From: an uncultured Eubacteriales bacterium
Lineage (GTDB): Bacteria > Bacillota > Clostridia > Oscillospirales > Oscillospiraceae
Direction of reading: 5' to 3'
DNA length: 8,978 nucleotides
NCBI GenBank assembly: GCA_900554625.1
Contig: USHP01000058.1
Coordinates: 1 to 8,978, forward strand
The notes beneath the pieces were generated by a model. The model had not been told where the DNA came from, made no database searches, and saw only the letters and a list, made by a program, of their open reading frames with translations. The translations under genes and the position numbers were made by a program. Positions 5,651-8,978 of this stretch are shown one piece after another (the stretch's first letter is position 1; each line of letters starts with the position of its first letter).

Positions 5651-6439
5651 TTATTTTGCTTCCGTACCCCAGGCTTCCAGCTGGGTCAGGGCCGGGAAGG
5701 GAGAGGGATCGGTTTCATCCTTGAGAAGCTGCTTCAGCTCCAGCCAGGTGACGGTTTTCGGAGCAATCCGGAAAGACTGCCGCTGGGCGGTTTTTTCCAG
5801 TGCCAGGGTGTACACGCTGCCGTCGGACAGCTCCAGCGTGCACTGTCTCCACCAGTTGTCGTGGGGGAAATCTGCCCGGAGGGTCAGCACCAGCTCGTCC
5901 AGGGTCACCGGACGGCCGAAGTCCAGATGCCACAGGGCGTCGGGATTGCGGTTGATGCCCCAGCTCTGGTAGGGCCAGGCACCGTGGCTGTCGTTGGCAA
6001 AGCAGCCGTCAATGGCGTTCCGGGCGGCAAATACCGATTCGCCCCGGGTTTCCACATTGGCCTTGGCGTGGGGATATAGACCTGCATTGTCGTGGCTGTC
6101 CAGCACGTTCAGGGCAAGATTGCGGCGGGCGGAAATCTCCTCAGGAGTTGCCTGCCGGGCCCAGAGCAGGTGCACTTCTCCGGTAAAGCTCTTGGGAGAG
6201 TAGCTGATTCGCTTTTCACCGAAGGGGATTACCAGCTGGAAGGTGCCGTCCAGCCAGCCATAGGTCTGGGCCATGGAGTCTTCCAGCAGGGCCACAACAT
6301 GTCCGGCAGCGTCGCTGGTCATGGTGATCCGGTCGCCTTCGGCGTAGGGCTGCCGGTAGACCAGGGTCACAGCGCCTTCTGCGGTAGCGGTGGCTTTGAT
6401 ACGGCCTTGCGCGTCTACAATGGAAATGGTCAGTTGCAT
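5651..6439 (-). CDS. Cytoplasmic protein with discoidin (F5/8C)-like carbohydrate-binding C-terminal half
   Basis: This 262-residue protein has no signal peptide or membrane segment. Residues 1-95 form a beta-rich N-terminal part (YRQPYAEGDRITM and similar alternating hydrophobic stretches) that I do not recognise as a named family. From about 107 the sequence resembles a galactose-binding/discoidin fold: NLALN (107-111), NAIDG (141-145) with SWGINRNPDALWHLDFGRPV (159-178), then DNWWRQCTLELSDGS (194-208) and a final TWLELKQL (231-238). It lies 55 nt after the DUF2264 gene on the same strand and is last in the operon. Start at 6439 is supported by AGGAGG (6449-6454) 9 nt upstream. A binding or scaffolding role, or an uncharacterised enzyme acting on the same oligosaccharides, are both possible; no catalytic motif was identified. 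Confidence 0.72.
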   Translation of the reverse strand: MQLTISIVDAQGRIKATATAEGAVTLVYRQPYAEGDRITMTSDAAGHVVALLEDSMAQTYGWLDGTFQLVIPFGEKRISYSPKSFTGEVHLLWARQATPEEISARRNLALNVLDSHDNAGLYPHAKANVETRGESVFAARNAIDGCFANDSHGAWPYQSWGINRNPDALWHLDFGRPVTLDELVLTLRADFPHDNWWRQCTLELSDGSVYTLALEKTAQRQSFRIAPKTVTWLELKQLLKDETDPSPFPALTQLEAWGTEAK

Positions 6440-6448
6440 CTGATTGTA

Positions 6449-6454
6449 CCTCCT
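6449..6454 (-). promoter_or_regulatory. Ribosome binding site of the discoidin-like gene
   Basis: AGGAGG on the minus strand lies 9 nt before the ATG at 6439, directly after the stem-loop at 6457-6478. Confidence 0.75.
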
Positions 6455-6456
6455 GT

Positions 6457-6478
6457 GGGCAGCGGAAACAGGCTGCCC
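6457..6478 (-). other. Intercistronic stem-loop
   Basis: GGGCAGC (6457-6463) and GCTGCCC (6472-6478) form a perfect 7-bp stem with an 8-nt loop in the 55-nt gap between the DUF2264 and discoidin-like genes. No T tract follows on the minus strand, so it is not a terminator in the direction of the operon. Its position 2 nt before the AGGAGG suggests a role in mRNA stability or translation of the last gene (inference). Confidence 0.55.
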
Positions 6479-6494
6479 GGATTTGTTTTCCGGA

Positions 6495-8240
6495 TTAAGG
6501 CATCCGGGCGGGGACAGAGCCGGTTACCACTGTGGAAAACCGGTGAACACCCGGCTGCAAGGTAAAGCAGAGGGTGGGAATCCGGGTAACCGGGAACAGA
6601 AGATTGGTATTGGGATAGGCGTTTACCAGCACCGGCTTACAGGGAAGATCCTCACAGCGTATGCTGCTGGTGCCCCAGGGAGCGCGGACAGATGCGCTGC
6701 GGTCGGTCAGCTCCACCATATCCGGGGTGCAAAGCTGATCTTCCCGCTGGGCGCTGATGGCAAAGCCGCCGTCGGCTACGTCAATTTCCCGGTCGGTGGA
6801 GATCACATACTCCCGCCGATGGCTGGGAAAGTCCGGGGTGACGGTGACTTCCACCGTAACGCCGGGCATGGGCTGGAATCGCCGCCAGGTCTGCTGGGGA
6901 CTGACCCGGTAGTCCAGGAATCCCCGCTGCATCCGGTAGCGGCCTTCTCCGGCTTCGCTTACCGCCAGGCAGCTGTCGAAGGCTCCTTCTTCCAGGGAAT
7001 CTCCCCGGGAAACGGAATAGCCGAAACGGCTGGAATAGACCAGTTTTTCGTACTTCGGAGCTACCTGACCCAGCTGGCACACGCAACTGTGACCGGCGGG
7101 GAACATCTGCACCTGGGATTCGTCCCGGCGCAGAATCATCCGAGCGGCGGGAAGACAGGCTTCTTTTTCCAGCTGAGGAACGATTTCCGGGCTGGTCCAG
7201 AAGGGGTGATCTTCCGGCAGGGCCAGGCACAAAAATGCTTTGAAGGCCCAGTAAGGCGAGCCGGGGGCATTGTAGTTTTCGCTCATGCACAGGTTGGGAT
7301 AGGAATAGCCCACACTCAGAAGTCCCTCGGAAGTGAAGATGGGCTGGCTCAGCCAATCCCGCAGGTTGCCAAGCACCCGGGACTTCATTACGCCCCAGGG
7401 CAGGGCTTCCACTCCGGCGAAGGCCAGGGCGGAGAAAAAAGCGCACTGCCCAAAGCGGTAGGTCAGGCTCCGGCCAAAGCACATGGCCCGGCCGCCGTCT
7501 TCAAACCAGTACAGGTAATCCTGGGCAAACCGTGCCGCCCGCTGGCGGAAGATTTCCGCGTGCTCCGGGTCCTGCTTCGCCATAAAATGGCTGTACAGCA
7601 GCCCGTAATAGTGCATGCCGAAGGGAATGTAATAATCACGCTGGCTGGGCTGGCCGTCAAAATACCAGCCGTCACGATCGTAACAGGTATCCAGGAAGGC
7701 AAGATCCTCCTGAATCACCGTCAAATCCTCATCCCAGCCCATGGTGATGAATGCGGTATGTACCAAAACCCGGAAGAAATACCAGTTGTTTCTGGGAATC
7801 TGCTTGCCGTCCACCCCGGACAGCCAGGCGTGCAGATTCTTCGCTTCCTGGTCCGTAAGCCGGAGCTTCTTTCCGCAGAGCATCAGCGTCAGGGCAATGG
7901 CGGCCATCTCCACAATCCGCTGGTCGTAGTTACGGACCTGGCCCCAGTAGGCAGGATGCTCCGGATTGGTGCCGCTGACCAGACCTTCCCGGAATAGGGG
8001 CAGGTATTCCTCCCCTTCTCCTCGGGACCACAGAGGGGCCATGCCCCACAGCATCCGGGAAAAGGCCTCCATCTCGGCCACTTTTTCACCGTAGTGGGCG
8101 CCATGATCTCCCAGATGAATCCCGGCGAAGCCCGGAGCAAAATGGGCTTTCACCGGTTCCATCATGGCCAGCAGCGCCTGCACCACATCGGAGCGGGTTT
8201 TCAAGGGATTTCGGCAAATGGGCAGGTTGAAACGCTCCAT
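6495..8240 (-). CDS. DUF2264-domain protein (PF10022), putative uronic-acid-active glycoside hydrolase
   Basis: The 581-residue product starts with the DUF2264 signature: NPLKTRSDVVQALL (11-24), an acidic/aromatic stretch with EMEAFSRMLWGMAPLW (56-71), then helices typical of an alpha/alpha toroid containing RNNWYFFRVLVH (150-161), DGWYFDG (190-196) and RDYYIPFGMHYYGLLYS (201-217). Further marks are FGRSLTYRFGQCAFFSAL (255-272) and ENYNAPGSPYWAFKAF (321-336). Residues from about 365 on are beta-rich and match the position of the family's C-terminal domain. DUF2264 proteins have been linked, to my knowledge, to CAZy family GH154, whose characterised member is a beta-glucuronidase; I cannot confirm that activity here. 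No signal peptide is seen, so it is probably cytoplasmic. It follows the GH88 gene by 12 nt and has AGGAGC at 8247-8252, 6 nt before the ATG. Confidence 0.85.
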   Translation of the reverse strand: MERFNLPICRNPLKTRSDVVQALLAMMEPVKAHFAPGFAGIHLGDHGAHYGEKVAEMEAFSRMLWGMAPLWSRGEGEEYLPLFREGLVSGTNPEHPAYWGQVRNYDQRIVEMAAIALTLMLCGKKLRLTDQEAKNLHAWLSGVDGKQIPRNNWYFFRVLVHTAFITMGWDEDLTVIQEDLAFLDTCYDRDGWYFDGQPSQRDYYIPFGMHYYGLLYSHFMAKQDPEHAEIFRQRAARFAQDYLYWFEDGGRAMCFGRSLTYRFGQCAFFSALAFAGVEALPWGVMKSRVLGNLRDWLSQPIFTSEGLLSVGYSYPNLCMSENYNAPGSPYWAFKAFLCLALPEDHPFWTSPEIVPQLEKEACLPAARMILRRDESQVQMFPAGHSCVCQLGQVAPKYEKLVYSSRFGYSVSRGDSLEEGAFDSCLAVSEAGEGRYRMQRGFLDYRVSPQQTWRRFQPMPGVTVEVTVTPDFPSHRREYVISTDREIDVADGGFAISAQREDQLCTPDMVELTDRSASVRAPWGTSSIRCEDLPCKPVLVNAYPNTNLLFPVTRIPTLCFTLQPGVHRFSTVVTGSVPARMP

Positions 8241-8246
8241 ATTTTT

Positions 8247-8252
8247 GCTCCT
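8247..8252 (-). promoter_or_regulatory. Ribosome binding site of the DUF2264 gene
   Basis: AGGAGC on the minus strand fills half of the 12-nt gap after the GH88 stop and lies 6 nt before the ATG at 8240. Confidence 0.75.
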
Positions 8253-8978
8253 TTACAGCCAGTAGCAGCAGGGGCCGTAGAGCAGGCAGTACAGCGCTTC
8301 CATGTAGTAATAGTCACCCCAGATCATGCACTCGTCAATGCCCCGGTTTTGGGGGATGGAGTACACGCCGTGGCGCAGGATGCCCTCCTGCTCCGGGTTA
8401 TCCTGGGTGGTGTAGTGCTGGGCAAGGCTGGACATCATGTCCACCAGGGCCTTCTGATACACTTCTCGTTTCGGGTCGGTCAGGGGCAGGTGGCGCAGCA
8501 GTTCCAGAATGCCGCAGCAGACCACGGCGGCAGCGGAGCTGTCCCGGGGCTGATCGCCTTCGGTGAAGTACAGATCCCAGTAGCAGATGTGATCTTCCGG
8601 CAGATGCCCCAGGAAGTAATCCAGAACATCACAGGCAGCTTTCAGGAAGGACTTGTCCCCGGTGTGAGCATAGCTCAGGGCAAAGCCGTAAACGCCCCAG
8701 GACTGACCCCGTGCCCAGCAGGAGGTATCGCTGTAGCCCTGGGCGGTGCGGCCGAACCGAGCCTCGCCGGTTTCCACATCCATGTAGTAGGTGTGGTAGG
8801 TGGAGTGGTCGGGACGGATGATGTACTTGCGGGCCTGGCAGGCATGGCGGTAGGCGATTTCCTTGTAGGACGGATCACCGGTAACCCGGCTGGCCTGGTA
8901 CAGCAGCGGCAGGTTCAGCAGGCAGTCGATGATAAACCGGTAATTCTCCTTCTCGCCCATTTCTCCCCATGCCTGGAT
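8253..8978 (-). CDS. GH88 unsaturated glucuronyl hydrolase (partial, N-terminus outside the window)
   Basis: The frame stays open to the right edge, so about 241 C-terminal residues are visible; full GH88 enzymes have about 370-400. The visible part starts with IQAWGEMGEKENYRFIID, and the Asp that ends this run, followed by CLLNLPLLYQAS, likely corresponds to the catalytic proton donor of the family (Asp149 in the Bacillus enzyme). HTYYMDVETGE, then ARGQSWGVYGFALSYAHTG, RDSSAAAVV and the closing MIWGDYYYMEAL are all GH88-typical. The family removes 4,5-unsaturated uronic acids from the non-reducing ends of oligosaccharides released by polysaccharide lyases such as those acting on hyaluronan, chondroitin, heparin or xanthan. 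It is the first visible gene of the operon with the DUF2264 and discoidin-like proteins. Subfamily GH105, which shares the fold, is the main alternative. Signal peptide status cannot be judged because the N-terminus is missing. Confidence 0.9.
   Translation of the reverse strand: MQAWGEMGEKENYRFIIDCLLNLPLLYQASRVTGDPSYKEIAYRHACQARKYIIRPDHSTYHTYYMDVETGEARFGRTAQGYSDTSCWARGQSWGVYGFALSYAHTGDKSFLKAACDVLDYFLGHLPEDHICYWDLYFTEGDQPRDSSAAAVVCCGILELLRHLPLTDPKREVYQKALVDMMSSLAQHYTTQDNPEQEGILRHGVYSIPQNRGIDECMIWGDYYYMEALYCLLYGPCCYWL

Noticed and set aside
6444..7997. A 517-codon open frame antisense to the DUF2264 gene.
   Set aside because: Same cause: codon bias of the real gene. The translation has no recognisable domain and no ribosome binding site context, and it would run against the operon.

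Overview
The window looks like chromosomal DNA of a gut-type Clostridia bacterium, probably Oscillospiraceae/Ruminococcaceae. This placement is inferred from the strong AGGAGG-like ribosome binding sites, moderately high GC with C/G-rich third positions, a tandem 2-hydroxyacyl-CoA dehydratase-activator-type protein, a CmpB-family membrane protein and a DUF2264/GH88 glycan locus. There is no rRNA, tRNA, CRISPR array or recognisable mobile element.

Left part (1-3840), all on the minus strand. A two-component system (OmpR-type response regulator 3125-3799, histidine kinase 2040-3128, overlapping by 4 nt) runs into a CmpB-family multi-pass membrane protein (1295-2023) 16 nt later, forming a three-gene operon with an extended -10 promoter at about 3835-3863. 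A hairpin with a short T-rich tail (1146-1178) follows the operon. Next comes the N-terminal 365 residues of a very large protein with tandem ASKHA activator domains, cut by the left edge of the window.

Middle (3800-4381): a 582-bp divergent intergenic region. On the plus strand it holds a TATAAT element, a chain of predicted hairpins and a good intrinsic terminator (4191-4218). A separate, much better promoter (TTGACA-N18-TACTAT, 4301-4330) follows and serves the next gene. The 3976-4218 stretch is therefore a candidate stand-alone small structured RNA, the least explained element in the window.

Right part (4382-8978): a plus-strand APH-fold sugar kinase resembling N-acetylhexosamine 1-kinase (4382-5503) ends at a terminator. 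Convergent to it on the minus strand is a three-gene glycan cluster: GH88 unsaturated glucuronyl hydrolase (cut by the right edge), a DUF2264 protein, and a 262-residue protein with a discoidin-like carbohydrate-binding C-terminal half. It ends in its own intrinsic terminator (5579-5639). The complete proteins of this part lack visible signal peptides, so the parsimonious reading is cytoplasmic processing of imported uronic-acid-containing oligosaccharides (for example glycosaminoglycan fragments). GH88 would remove the unsaturated uronate, DUF2264 may act on another uronosyl linkage, and the kinase would phosphorylate a released N-acetylhexosamine. That pathway link is inference from gene content.
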